Assembly: GCA_937934295.1 (NCBI GenBank) | Contig: CALHAI010000010.1 | Span: forward strand, 1-64,000 | Source: an uncultured Blastocatellia bacterium | Lineage (GTDB): Bacteria > Acidobacteriota > Blastocatellia > HR10 | Reading direction: 5' to 3' | DNA: 64,000 nt | In this document: piece by piece, positions 1 through 8,241 of the stretch | Layout: each line of letters starts with the position of its first letter | Position numbering within the stretch: position 1 is the stretch's first letter | Made by a program: the position numbers and the translations under genes | The notes under the pieces: model-generated | Told to the model about the DNA's origin: nothing | Databases searched by the model: none | The model's input: the letters and a program-made list of their open reading frames with translations, nothing else

Positions 1-6
1 CTGTCG

Positions 7-2772
7 TCATCCCCCTCGGGGCCCTTGGCCCGAGAGCAGCTCACTTCCGAAGAGGTTCAGCGCGCGTTCCGACAGGATGTGCCCGATGGTCTCCAGGAGC
101 TGCCGCGGCGTATACGGCTTCTGCAAGAAGTGCGCGTTCGCCAGAGGAATACCCCTCAAGCCGCTCTCCTCGGGGTTATATCCAGTGACCAGAAGGATGG
201 GCGCCGTCGGATCTCGTTCTTGAATGCGGCGCGCAGCTTCGATGCCCGTGACCTCCGGCATCAAGGCGTCCAGGATGATGAGGGCGATCTCCGGCTGATA
301 CTCTTCATAGAGCTTTAAGGCCTCTCGCCCGTCACGCGCCTTCAGAACGCGATAACCATGAGCGCGCAGGACTTTTTCTTCCAAGTCAAGCAGAACGGGC
401 TCATCGTCGGCGAGCAGGATGAGCTGATTCGTGCCCCGAGATGGGCGCGTCGTCGCTTCCTCCTTTCGGTTCGCCGAACGTTCGGTGATCGGCAGGTAGA
501 TGTCGAAGCGACTCCCCTGACCGAGCGCGCTCTGTACGGTGATGAATCCCCCATGAGCGCGCACGATCCCATAGACGACCGAGAGGCCGAGGCCTGATCC
601 CCGCCCCACTTCCTTCGTCGTGAAGAACGGCTCGAAGATGCGGGCCTGCACATCGGGAGGCATCCCTATACCTGTGTCCGCAACCGAGAGGCGCAGGTAT
701 CGGCCTGGTGGCGCATCCGAGGGGAGAGGCGGCGTGCCCGGTTGCGTGAGCGTCACCGACGCGCACGAGATCGTGAGCGTCCCCCTTTCAGGCATGGCAT
801 CGCGGGCGTTCACCGCGAGATTCATGATGACCTGTTGCAATTGGACGGGATCGGCCTCCAGGTTCCCCACATGTTCGGGGATGTCCAAGCGAATCGTGAT
901 CGTCTCCGGGAGGATGCGCCGAAGCAACCCGACCATCTCGGTGAGGAATTCCCGCGGGTCGATGACTGTGCGGTGGGCGTCCATGCGTCGGCTGAAGCTC
1001 AAGAGCTGGCGCACGAGCCGCGCGCCGCGTTGCCCCAGCGTGAGTACGTTCCGCAGGAGCTCGGTGCGCGGATCCTTTGGCTCCAGTTCGCGCAGCGCCA
1101 ATTCGGTGAAGCCCAGCATCCCCGTCAGGAGGTTGTTGAAGTCGTGGGCGATCCCACCCGCCAACGCGCCCACGGCTTCGAGCTTCTGCGCTTGCAAGAG
1201 TTGTTGCTCCAGACTCTTCTGCTCGGTGATATCGCGCACCGTCGCCCGACACCCGCGATAGCCCCCCTGCTCATCGAATTCCGCCACGATGTTCATGCGT
1301 GCGGGGAAGTGCGTCCCATCACACCGGATCATTTCCAATTCCACCTCGTGGGTAGCTCTGCCTTCCGCAAGCTGAGAGAGCGCATGCTCAAGCGCCTGAC
1401 GCCCGCGTTCATCGGTCACGTCGAAGACGGTGAGTCGTCCGACAACCTCCTCCCGCCGATAGCCGAGCCATCGTAGCTCCGTCTCATTGATCTCCAGGAA
1501 CGTGCCATCGGGCGCGAGCATGTGATATCCATCGGGCGCGTTGTTGTAGAGGTCGCTGTATCGCTTCTCCGATCGGCGAAGTGCTTCTTCCTTTTGCTTC
1601 AGCTCAGTGATGTCCACGGTCACAGCCAGAGCGCCCGCGAAGGCCCCCGCTTCATCCCAAAGTGGACCGACAGCGATGAGGAAAGTCCTCGTCTCCCCCT
1701 CTTTCGTTCGCATCCGCAGTTCGTAGCGGGATCTCTCACCTCTTCGGCGCTTCTCCGTCTCAGCAGCAACGAGGGGATGCTCTTCCTCCGGAATCAGGGA
1801 CATGATCGAGCGCCCGATCAACTCCTCCTCCGTATATCCCACCGAGTGCGCGAAGGCCGGATTCACGTATCGGATGATCTCCTCTGCGTCCACGATGATG
1901 ATCCCTTCTTGAGCCAGTTCCACAAGTCGGCGGTATTGCTCCTTCATCCAATAGGTCGCTTGGTACAACTCTTCCAGCTCACGGTGTCGGTGTCGGAGCG
2001 CCTCGTGATACGCGCGGAGCCGAACGACCATATCGTTGAAAGCACGGGCCAGATCACCCAGCTCGATTAAGAATGGGATGCGAACACGCACGCCCAAGTC
2101 TCCCTGCTGAATCCGCCGGAGGGCTCTCGCTAAGCGACGGACTGGAGTGGCCACCGCCTGATCCAGGATCAGGAAGATCAGCAGGGCGAAGACTACACCG
2201 TTGAGGGTATAGGTGAAGAGGCTGATGCTCAGATGTGTCTTCAAACCCGCTTCAATCGGCGCCAGATCCAAGGCAAGTACAAGGGCGGAGGTCGCTCCCG
2301 TTGCGAAGTGCTGTTCCGCCGTCGTCGAGATCGGCGCGATGGCGAGGTAAAGGGCGTCGTCAGAGAGCGGCTGGCAGAGAACGCGCCTCTCATCCAGGGC
2401 GCGTTTCAGCACGGGGAGCGCGTTCGGAAGGACGGCGCGGATCTCCTTCCCTGCCAGGTCGGAGCGATACGTGACGAGGATGCGTTGTCGTTCGTCGAGA
2501 AGCAGAATATGTTTCACGCGGCGATCGCCGGCTATGCTCTCGATCATCGCGCGCAATATCCCGTAATCCTGGCGAGCGAGGAGTGCTTGGATCGGATGGC
2601 GCAAGCTGCTCACCAGATTATACGCATCCGCCTGCACCTGTTCTCGCGCTGCGCGCTTTTGCACGTGATAGTCCAACAGCAGCAACGTCCCTGCCAGTAG
2701 GGAGACGCCGGCGAACGCGATGAGCGCCAACATCGCCGAGAGCGAGGGGGCGAACCGGGTTCGTACTTTCAT
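7..2772 (-). CDS. Membrane hybrid sensor histidine kinase (HAMP-PAS-PAS-HisKA-HATPase-REC)
   Basis: This 921-residue hybrid kinase should autophosphorylate in response to an extracytoplasmic or cytoplasmic cue and pass phosphate to its own receiver. A first membrane helix lies near residues 13-34, a periplasmic sensor at about 36-180, a second helix at about 183-205, then HAMP to about 258. Two PAS domains follow (about 280-400 and 405-520). The HisKA H-box AGGIAHDFNNLL places the phospho-His at 543. The ATPase N-box (NLAVNARDAM) lies near 651 and the G-boxes (DTGIGM, GSGLGL) near 699-730. The C-terminal receiver starts at LILLADDEP and has a candidate phospho-Asp at 835 in ILDALMPE. The ATG overlaps the stop of the upstream binding-protein gene by 4 bp, so the two are probably translationally coupled. 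No separate output regulator is visible inside the window. Confidence 0.95.
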   Translation of the reverse strand: MKVRTRFAPSLSAMLALIAFAGVSLLAGTLLLLDYHVQKRAAREQVQADAYNLVSSLRHPIQALLARQDYGILRAMIESIAGDRRVKHILLLDERQRILVTYRSDLAGKEIRAVLPNALPVLKRALDERRVLCQPLSDDALYLAIAPISTTAEQHFATGATSALVLALDLAPIEAGLKTHLSISLFTYTLNGVVFALLIFLILDQAVATPVRRLARALRRIQQGDLGVRVRIPFLIELGDLARAFNDMVVRLRAYHEALRHRHRELEELYQATYWMKEQYRRLVELAQEGIIIVDAEEIIRYVNPAFAHSVGYTEEELIGRSIMSLIPEEEHPLVAAETEKRRRGERSRYELRMRTKEGETRTFLIAVGPLWDEAGAFAGALAVTVDITELKQKEEALRRSEKRYSDLYNNAPDGYHMLAPDGTFLEINETELRWLGYRREEVVGRLTVFDVTDERGRQALEHALSQLAEGRATHEVELEMIRCDGTHFPARMNIVAEFDEQGGYRGCRATVRDITEQKSLEQQLLQAQKLEAVGALAGGIAHDFNNLLTGMLGFTELALRELEPKDPRTELLRNVLTLGQRGARLVRQLLSFSRRMDAHRTVIDPREFLTEMVGLLRRILPETITIRLDIPEHVGNLEADPVQLQQVIMNLAVNARDAMPERGTLTISCASVTLTQPGTPPLPSDAPPGRYLRLSVADTGIGMPPDVQARIFEPFFTTKEVGRGSGLGLSVVYGIVRAHGGFITVQSALGQGSRFDIYLPITERSANRKEEATTRPSRGTNQLILLADDEPVLLDLEEKVLRAHGYRVLKARDGREALKLYEEYQPEIALIILDALMPEVTGIEAARRIQERDPTAPILLVTGYNPEESGLRGIPLANAHFLQKPYTPRQLLETIGHILSERALNLFGSELLSGQGPRGG

Positions 2773-3800
2773 GGGCGTTCTCGAATGAGCGTGAGATCGA
2801 AGAGCTGCGTGACGTCCTCGATCTCACGGACGATGTTCAAGCGACGATGATTTTCGACGAGCTGTCGCCACGCCGCCAACGCAGCCGGCGTACCGAGCGC
2901 GCGAAGGTTCTCCTCCCAATCGAGGAAGCGGATGCCTCCCAGCATCGCCCTCGCGTCCTCTCTTGAGACCGACCAGCGTTCGGCGAGGGAGCGCGCGATC
3001 TCCTCCGGGTTCTCGCGACCATATTCCACGGCGCGAAAATAGGCGCGCAACAGCCGCCGACACTCCTCGCGCCGTTCTCGCAGCAGGCGCTCCGGAAGCG
3101 AGAGCACATCCGCGATCTCCCCGGGGAGCTCGCGGCTCGTGAAGAGGACGTTCGCCCGCGTCTGGCGAACTGTGGGCGTCAACCATGGTTCGAAAGTCAG
3201 GAGGGCGTCGATCTCGCGCCGGAGGAACGCGCGTTGGCCGTCAGCGGGAGAGAGATTCACGAGGTGGACCTCTTCTTCCTTCAGCCCCGAGCGTTCGCGC
3301 ACGCGCGCCCAGAGATAGCCCCCGACGCCCCAATAGCTGATGCCCACGCGCTTGCCGCGCAGTTCGCCCATCGTTCGAATCTCCGATTGCGCGATGAGGC
3401 CTTCGGCGCCTTCAGAGTAGGCGAGCAGAGCGATCGCCTTCACGCTTTCCATCCGCTGCGCCAGTTGCAGCAGGCCGCTGAAACTGCTGGCCAGCGCATC
3501 GAGCCGACCAGCCTCGTAGGCTTGAACGGCCGCCGGAAAGGAGCTGAATTCTCTGAGCTCCACCGCCACGCCTTCCTCTCGAAAGAACCCCTGCCTTTCG
3601 GCCATTCCGAAAAAGATATGTCCGGGGAAGGGGCTATATCCGATACGGATCGGGCTCGGCACAGGCTCCCTGCAGCTGCCGCCAAACAGGGCGAGCGCGA
3701 AAAAGCTCGCCCTGAGCGCGCGACCCAAGAGCCTTCGAGATCTCCCCTTCCATACGCCATATTCGAGGCTCCACCCACTAAGCACCGAGTATCCACCCAC
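2769..3800 (-). CDS. ABC-type substrate-binding lipoprotein, NMT1/SsuA-like
   Basis: This is a periplasmic binding protein of the NrtA/SsuA/THI5-like fold, whose relatives bind nitrate, sulfonates or thiamine precursors. After a basic N-terminus, a hydrophobic stretch ends in LFGGSC, a plausible if imperfect lipobox. The mature part opens with IRIGYSPFPGHIFFGMAER, typical of the family, and continues with EGVAVELREFSS and a GKRVGISYWGVGG lobe. No permease or ATPase gene is next to it. Its gene instead overlaps the hybrid kinase by 4 bp, so it may act as the kinase's ligand receptor rather than as a transporter subunit (inference). The start used is a GTG with no clear Shine-Dalgarno. A TTG about 24 codons further in, behind AAGGGGAGA, is a possible alternative. 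Confidence 0.85.
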   Translation of the reverse strand: MGGYSVLSGWSLEYGVWKGRSRRLLGRALRASFFALALFGGSCREPVPSPIRIGYSPFPGHIFFGMAERQGFFREEGVAVELREFSSFPAAVQAYEAGRLDALASSFSGLLQLAQRMESVKAIALLAYSEGAEGLIAQSEIRTMGELRGKRVGISYWGVGGYLWARVRERSGLKEEEVHLVNLSPADGQRAFLRREIDALLTFEPWLTPTVRQTRANVLFTSRELPGEIADVLSLPERLLRERREECRRLLRAYFRAVEYGRENPEEIARSLAERWSVSREDARAMLGGIRFLDWEENLRALGTPAALAAWRQLVENHRRLNIVREIEDVTQLFDLTLIRERP

Positions 3801-3873
3801 GCGTAGTCATAGGCACCCTCAGCGAGGGCCTTTGCGGAGCCTCACTATTTTCGGTGGGACGATCGGCAGGGAC

Positions 3874-3893
3874 AATACGGCGTTTGCCGTATT
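3874..3893. promoter_or_regulatory. Perfect 8-bp inverted repeat AATACGGC-GTTT-GCCGTATT upstream of the binding-protein/kinase operon
   Basis: The two 8-base arms are exact complements around a 4-base spacer. They lie about 75 bp upstream of the SBP-kinase operon, between it and the end of the D-aminoacylase gene. The right arm extends into GCCGTATTTTC, an 11-mer that recurs upstream of the TPR-Fis regulator at 57353. This suggests an operator for a dimeric regulator, which is not proven. Otherwise the stretch 3801-4028 shows no gene. Confidence 0.45.
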
Positions 3894-4028
3894 TTCGAGG
3901 CGGCGGGAACCGGAAAAAGAAGCACCCGTGCGCGATCCGGTCGAAGATTTCGCGATTGCTTGGGACGCGCCCACGCTTGTCCCGGCGGAGGCGGCTCTTA
4001 GGGAGAAGGACGTCCGACCGGTCAGGTC

Positions 4029-5624
4029 TTATCTCTTCCCCGGTCCGTAGAGGATCTGCCCGGGACGAGCCCCCGTATGCTGTCCATCCTGGATGACGAG
4101 AACGCCGTTGACGAGCACGTGGCGAATCCCCTCGGCGTACTGGTGCGGATTCTCAAACGTCGCGCGATCGACGATCCGTTCGGGATCGAAGAGGACCAAG
4201 TCCGCCGCCAGCCTCGGTCGAATCACGCCGCGATCCCAAAAGCCGAAGACCTGCGCCGGAAGGCTCGTCATCTTACGAATGGCCTCTTCCCAAGGGAGGA
4301 GCGCCTTCTCCCGCACGTACCGACCGAGGACGCGGGCATTGTTCCCATAGCCCCGAGGGTGCGGCACGCCTTGACCCGGCTCCAGGACGCCCGCGTCGGA
4401 GGCGATCATGGTGAACGGTTGTCGCAGGATGTGCTCGACGTCGCGCTCGTTCATCTTGTGATAGACCATCTGCACGCGCGATTCGCTCGCGAGGAACATC
4501 TCGATGATCTGCTCGGCCTGTTCCTCAACGCTCGCTTTTCGCCGGACAAGCCGAGTGATCTCGGCGATATTCTTGCCATTGACGCTCGGATCGGGGCGAT
4601 ACTGGGCGACATAAGCGTAGGCGTAGTCTTTGAACCCTTGATCGCGGAGGGTACGAATCATCTCTCGCTTGATGCGCTCGCGCAATTTCGGATCGCGGAG
4701 CCGTTCGACGGCCTTCGCCCGGCCGCCGTCATGCACCCAACTTGGCAGGAGCGTCTCGAGGCCTGTGCTGGAAGCCGGGTACACATATTGGTCGACGGTC
4801 ACCGGAAGCCCTCGAGCGCGCGCTTCGTGGACGAGCTGAACTGTCCGACGGCTCTCTCCCCAGAGCTTCTTGCTCGACACCTTGAAGTGGGAGATTTGCA
4901 CGGGTACGCCCGCGCGTTCGCCGATGGCGATCGCTTCTCGAACCGCTTCCAGGACGCCATTGCCTTCATCGCGAATATGGCTGGCGTAAATGCCTCCGTA
5001 CCGAGCGACGACGCGGGCGAGTTCGATGATCTCGTCCGTCTGGGCATACGTTCCGGGGATGTAGATGAGTCCGGTCGAAAGACCAACGGCGCCCTCTCGC
5101 ATCGCCTGCTCGACGAGTTGCTTCATCCGCTCCAGCTCTTCAGGCGTCGGTTGCCGCGCGTCTTCGCCCATCACGGCGCGACGAACCGAATTATGTCCGA
5201 CGAGCGTCGCCAGGTTGATCGAAAGGCCTTGCTCCTGTAGGCGGTGGAGGGCATCTCCGATGGGGAGCCAGGAACCTCCGCAATTGCCCGTGACGACAGT
5301 TGTCACACCCATGCGCAGGAAGTTCTCGGCCGTCGGTCGGCGCACAATCCCTCCTTCCACATGCGTGTGCACATCAATGAAGCCGGGAGCGACGATGAGA
5401 CCCTGCGCATCGAGGACGCGCGCCGCTTCCTCCGGTCGAATCCGTCCGATCGCCGCGATCCGCCCCTCGCGAATCCCGATGTCGGCAATGAACCAGGGAT
5501 TTCCCGTCCCATCCACAATGCGCCCGTTTGTGATCACCAGATCATAGGTCGGAGCCGCCGTCCACGCGGCCGACCAGAGGAGGATCGCGCTCCAAATCCA
5601 CAGCATCCATTTTCGCCTGCGCAT
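4029..5624 (-). CDS. Secreted N-acyl-D-amino-acid deacylase (D-aminoacylase) family amidohydrolase
   Basis: This is a metal-dependent amidohydrolase of the D-aminoacylase type, expected to remove the acyl group from N-acyl-D-amino acids. A cleavable signal peptide (MRRRKWMLWIWSAILLWSAA) is followed by the family opening YDLVITNGRIVDGTGNPW. The metal motif APGFIDVHTHVEGG sits near residue 85, and TGNCGGSW, ISHFKVSS and IASDAGVLEPG follow in the usual order. The end (FENPHQYAEGIRHVLVNG) is the characteristic D-aminoacylase tail. At 531 residues it has the usual length. The ATG has a strong Shine-Dalgarno, GAGGAGGTGAGCG. Export suggests scavenging of acylated D-amino acids or dipeptides outside the cytoplasm. 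The exact substrate cannot be read from sequence. Confidence 0.9.
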   Translation of the reverse strand: MRRRKWMLWIWSAILLWSAAWTAAPTYDLVITNGRIVDGTGNPWFIADIGIREGRIAAIGRIRPEEAARVLDAQGLIVAPGFIDVHTHVEGGIVRRPTAENFLRMGVTTVVTGNCGGSWLPIGDALHRLQEQGLSINLATLVGHNSVRRAVMGEDARQPTPEELERMKQLVEQAMREGAVGLSTGLIYIPGTYAQTDEIIELARVVARYGGIYASHIRDEGNGVLEAVREAIAIGERAGVPVQISHFKVSSKKLWGESRRTVQLVHEARARGLPVTVDQYVYPASSTGLETLLPSWVHDGGRAKAVERLRDPKLRERIKREMIRTLRDQGFKDYAYAYVAQYRPDPSVNGKNIAEITRLVRRKASVEEQAEQIIEMFLASESRVQMVYHKMNERDVEHILRQPFTMIASDAGVLEPGQGVPHPRGYGNNARVLGRYVREKALLPWEEAIRKMTSLPAQVFGFWDRGVIRPRLAADLVLFDPERIVDRATFENPHQYAEGIRHVLVNGVLVIQDGQHTGARPGQILYGPGKR

Positions 5625-5780
5625 CGCTCACCTCCTCAGTGTGATGTCGCACCTTGCGGGTGGAGAAAAATATACTCGCTCTCCCCCGTATCTGGCCACC
5701 TTGGGCGAGAAAAACAAGCGCCCGGGTTTCAAGAGGGGAATGCTCATGCGGCCCCATGAGGGAGGATGCGTTCGGAGCTC

Positions 5781-6140
5781 TCATCGGTGGAAGATCATCC
5801 ACAGTCCAGCCGCGATGAGCACTCCACCGAACAGCCGCTCGAGGGTCGTGCCCTGAAGGGAGATGGAGAGGCGGGCTCCCCAGTACGCACCGATGAACAG
5901 TCCGGCGGCCAGCAGCGCGGCCCATCCGATGCGAATGTGCCCATCGCGATAGTACTGGAGCGCCCCGAGGAATCCGACGGGCAACAGCAAGGCGGCGAGG
6001 CTTGTCCCCACGGCCTCGTGGGGGGAGAGCCTGAGGCCATACATCAAGATCGGGACGATGAGGATTCCCCCTCCGATACCGAACATCCCCGACAACAGAC
6101 CCGCTCCGACACCGAGCGCCAGCACGAGGATATGCTTCAT
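5781..6140 (-). CDS. Half-size TSUP (TauE/SafE) family permease
   Basis: The 119-residue membrane protein carries the TauE/SafE opening GVGAGLLSGMFGIGGGILIVP and about four predicted helices. That is one half of the usual 240-270-residue, two-repeat exporter of sulfite or organosulfur compounds. Half-size members of this family exist and would need to dimerise. The ATG follows a good GGGAGGATG Shine-Dalgarno. It lies about 140 bp downstream of the HlyD gene on the same strand and may be a distal member of that operon. The substrate is unknown. Confidence 0.85.
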   Translation of the reverse strand: MKHILVLALGVGAGLLSGMFGIGGGILIVPILMYGLRLSPHEAVGTSLAALLLPVGFLGALQYYRDGHIRIGWAALLAAGLFIGAYWGARLSISLQGTTLERLFGGVLIAAGLWMIFHR

Positions 6141-6284
6141 AACATCCTCCCTGCGAAGGTCTTGGACCTAGAGCATAGCAAGAGATCGGGCGAGGGACAA
6201 TTCCTCCTGCTCATGCGCGGCGAGGCGATCGCTTCTGGTTTGGGGAGCGAGGCGGGACTTTCGCCGAGGGATTTCGCCGCGCCT

Positions 6285-7511
6285 CTAAGGCGCTTTGAGG
6301 AGCACTTCGCCTTCGGTGAGGCCGTCGAGGATCTCCACATGCATCTCGTCGTGCGCGCCGAGGCGCACCGGGCGTTCGATCCAGCGATCACCTTGTCTCA
6401 CTTTCACGAACGAGCGACCTTCGCGCGTGATGACGGCGCTCGTGGGAATGATGAGGACATTCTCCCTCTTGGCCAACTCGATGACGACCTCCACGCGCAG
6501 ACCGATGACGAGCCGTCCGTGCGCGGCCGGATCGAGTTCGATCCACGTCTCCAAGACCTCGCGATCGCGCTTCTCGGCGGGATCATCGCTCAGGAGCGTC
6601 TTTCGACCCACGGCCGCGCCGATCTTCACGACATGTCCGGTGAAGACGTCTCCGCGATAGGCATCGGTGGTGATGAAGGCCGGAGCGCCGAGGCGAATCT
6701 TCGCGACGTCGGTCTCATCAATCTCGGCGCGAACGCGGAGCCGGGAATCATCGGCCATGGAGAGGACCGGCTGTCCGAGCATCTCCCGGCGCACGATCTC
6801 GCCCGGGCGCATGAAGCGTCGGAGGATGAGGCCATCGCACGGGGCGCGAAGGAGCGTGCTCTCATAGTGCGCCTCCGCCTCGCGCACGCGCGCTCGCGCT
6901 ATGCGAACTTCGGCTTCGGCGGCGGCGATCTCTTCGGGACGACTCCCCGCCAGGATGCGCTCGTACTGCTGTCGCGCGGCCTCCCAGCGGGCGTGAGCCG
7001 TTCGCCACTCTCGTTCGGCCAGCTCCAGTTCCTCGCGCGAGAGGATGCCGCGCTCGTGAAGTCGCCGAGCGCGCTGATAGGCAGTATCGGCATGTTCGGC
7101 GACGACGCGCGCTTCTTCAACGGCCGCGCGCGCCTGCTCCTTCTCCTCGGCTCGAGCTCCGGCTCGCACGAGGGCCAGGTGCGCTTCGGCTTTGGCCAGA
7201 AGAGCGCGTTCGGCCTCCACGCGCGCCCATTGCTCGGCATTCTCCAGCTCGGCGAGGACTTGACCTCGACGGACGCGCTCGCCTTCCTCAACGAAGATGA
7301 CCCGAAGGCGGCCTGGGACTGTGAAGCCCAACAGAATCTCTTCGGAGGCGCCCTCGACGCGTCCGTTGGCGGCGATGCGCCAATGAATCCGCCCGCGTCG
7401 CACACTCACCGTCGGTGGAGCGTCCCGATGGTTCCGAATCAGGTACATGCCCAGAGAGGCGAGAAGCGTCAGCAGCAGAAGCGCTCCACCGAGTCGCGTC
7501 CGCGTGATCAT
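6285..7511 (-). CDS. HlyD/RND-type periplasmic adaptor subunit of an ABC exporter
   Basis: This membrane-fusion protein links an inner-membrane ABC exporter to the outer envelope. One N-terminal helix (about residues 8-24) is followed by the lipoyl half-motif GFTVPGRLRVIFVEEGERVRRGQVLAEL. A long Ala/Arg/Glu-rich coiled-coil hairpin (about 85-205) comes next, then the second lipoyl half (LRAPCDGLILRRFMRPGEIV) and beta-barrel regions. The gene overlaps the ATPase gene by 4 bp and completes a permease-ATPase-adaptor operon like DevBCA of cyanobacteria. The Shine-Dalgarno is GGGAGGGAAG. The cargo (glycolipid, peptide or drug) is not deducible. Confidence 0.92.
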   Translation of the reverse strand: MITRTRLGGALLLLTLLASLGMYLIRNHRDAPPTVSVRRGRIHWRIAANGRVEGASEEILLGFTVPGRLRVIFVEEGERVRRGQVLAELENAEQWARVEAERALLAKAEAHLALVRAGARAEEKEQARAAVEEARVVAEHADTAYQRARRLHERGILSREELELAEREWRTAHARWEAARQQYERILAGSRPEEIAAAEAEVRIARARVREAEAHYESTLLRAPCDGLILRRFMRPGEIVRREMLGQPVLSMADDSRLRVRAEIDETDVAKIRLGAPAFITTDAYRGDVFTGHVVKIGAAVGRKTLLSDDPAEKRDREVLETWIELDPAAHGRLVIGLRVEVVIELAKRENVLIIPTSAVITREGRSFVKVRQGDRWIERPVRLGAHDEMHVEILDGLTEGEVLLKAP

Positions 7512-8236
7512 CTTCCCTCCCTGCGAGAGACGAGTTCCCGAAGGTCGCCGGCGCTCTCTCGGGCGACGAGACTCCCGTCCTCCATGAAGAGGATGTCATC
7601 GGCGAGGTCTCGCACGCGCTGATCATGCGTGACCATGAAGACGAGCCGCCCTTCGACGCGCGCCAGATCGGCGAGGAGCTCCACGATCTGTCGGCCCGTC
7701 CGGGAGTCGAGCATGCCGGTGGGCTCATCGGCCAAGAGGATCGGGGGATCTCCAGCAAGGGCGCGCGCCAGGGCGACGCGCTGCTTCTCACCGCCGCTCA
7801 AATCCCTGGGGAGGAAATGAAGACGATCACGGAGGCCCACACGGGCAAGCAAAGCCAGAGCTCGCCGCTGCGCCTCCCGCCCGTTGATCCCCTTCAGATT
7901 CAATGCCAACTCGACATTCTCCATAGCCGTCAGCGCCGGGAAGAGATTGAACGTCTGAAAGACGAAGCCAATGTATCGCCGTCGCAGAAACGGCAACGTT
8001 CGTTCGTCCAAGGCCGAGACTTCATGCTCGAAGAGGAAGAGACGTCCCCGCGTCGGCTTCAGCAAACAGCCCATGAGCATGAGCAATGTCGTCTTACCGC
8101 TGCCGGAGGGGCCCATCAGGAGGACGAAGCGTCCCCCCTGTAGCTCCATGCTCACCTCGCGCACGGCGACCACGGCCGAGGCCCCATCGCCGTACACCTT
8201 GCTGACCCGATCAAGAACGAGCCACGGCGCGCTCAT
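7508..8236 (-). CDS. ABC transporter ATP-binding protein, DevA/LolD/MacB type
   Basis: This nucleotide-binding subunit of the DevBCA-like exporter has Walker A GPSGSGKTT, Q-loop FQTFNLFPALTAMENVE, signature LSGGEKQRVALARALAG, Walker B PILLADEPTG, and the switch His in VTHDQRV. I chose the start MSAPWLVLDRVSKVYGDG just after the permease stop, which gives about 242 residues, normal for this subfamily. The longer frame begins 26 codons earlier, inside the permease gene. The stop overlaps the adaptor start by 4 bp, so the three genes should be coupled. Confidence 0.95.
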   Translation of the reverse strand: MSAPWLVLDRVSKVYGDGASAVVAVREVSMELQGGRFVLLMGPSGSGKTTLLMLMGCLLKPTRGRLFLFEHEVSALDERTLPFLRRRYIGFVFQTFNLFPALTAMENVELALNLKGINGREAQRRALALLARVGLRDRLHFLPRDLSGGEKQRVALARALAGDPPILLADEPTGMLDSRTGRQIVELLADLARVEGRLVFMVTHDQRVRDLADDILFMEDGSLVARESAGDLRELVSRREGR

Positions 8237-8241
8237 CGGAT

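Noticed and set aside
5766-7622. 618-codon open frame on the plus strand opposite the TSUP and HlyD genes
   Set aside because: It spans two well-supported minus-strand genes and an intergenic gap, with no recognisable protein motif.
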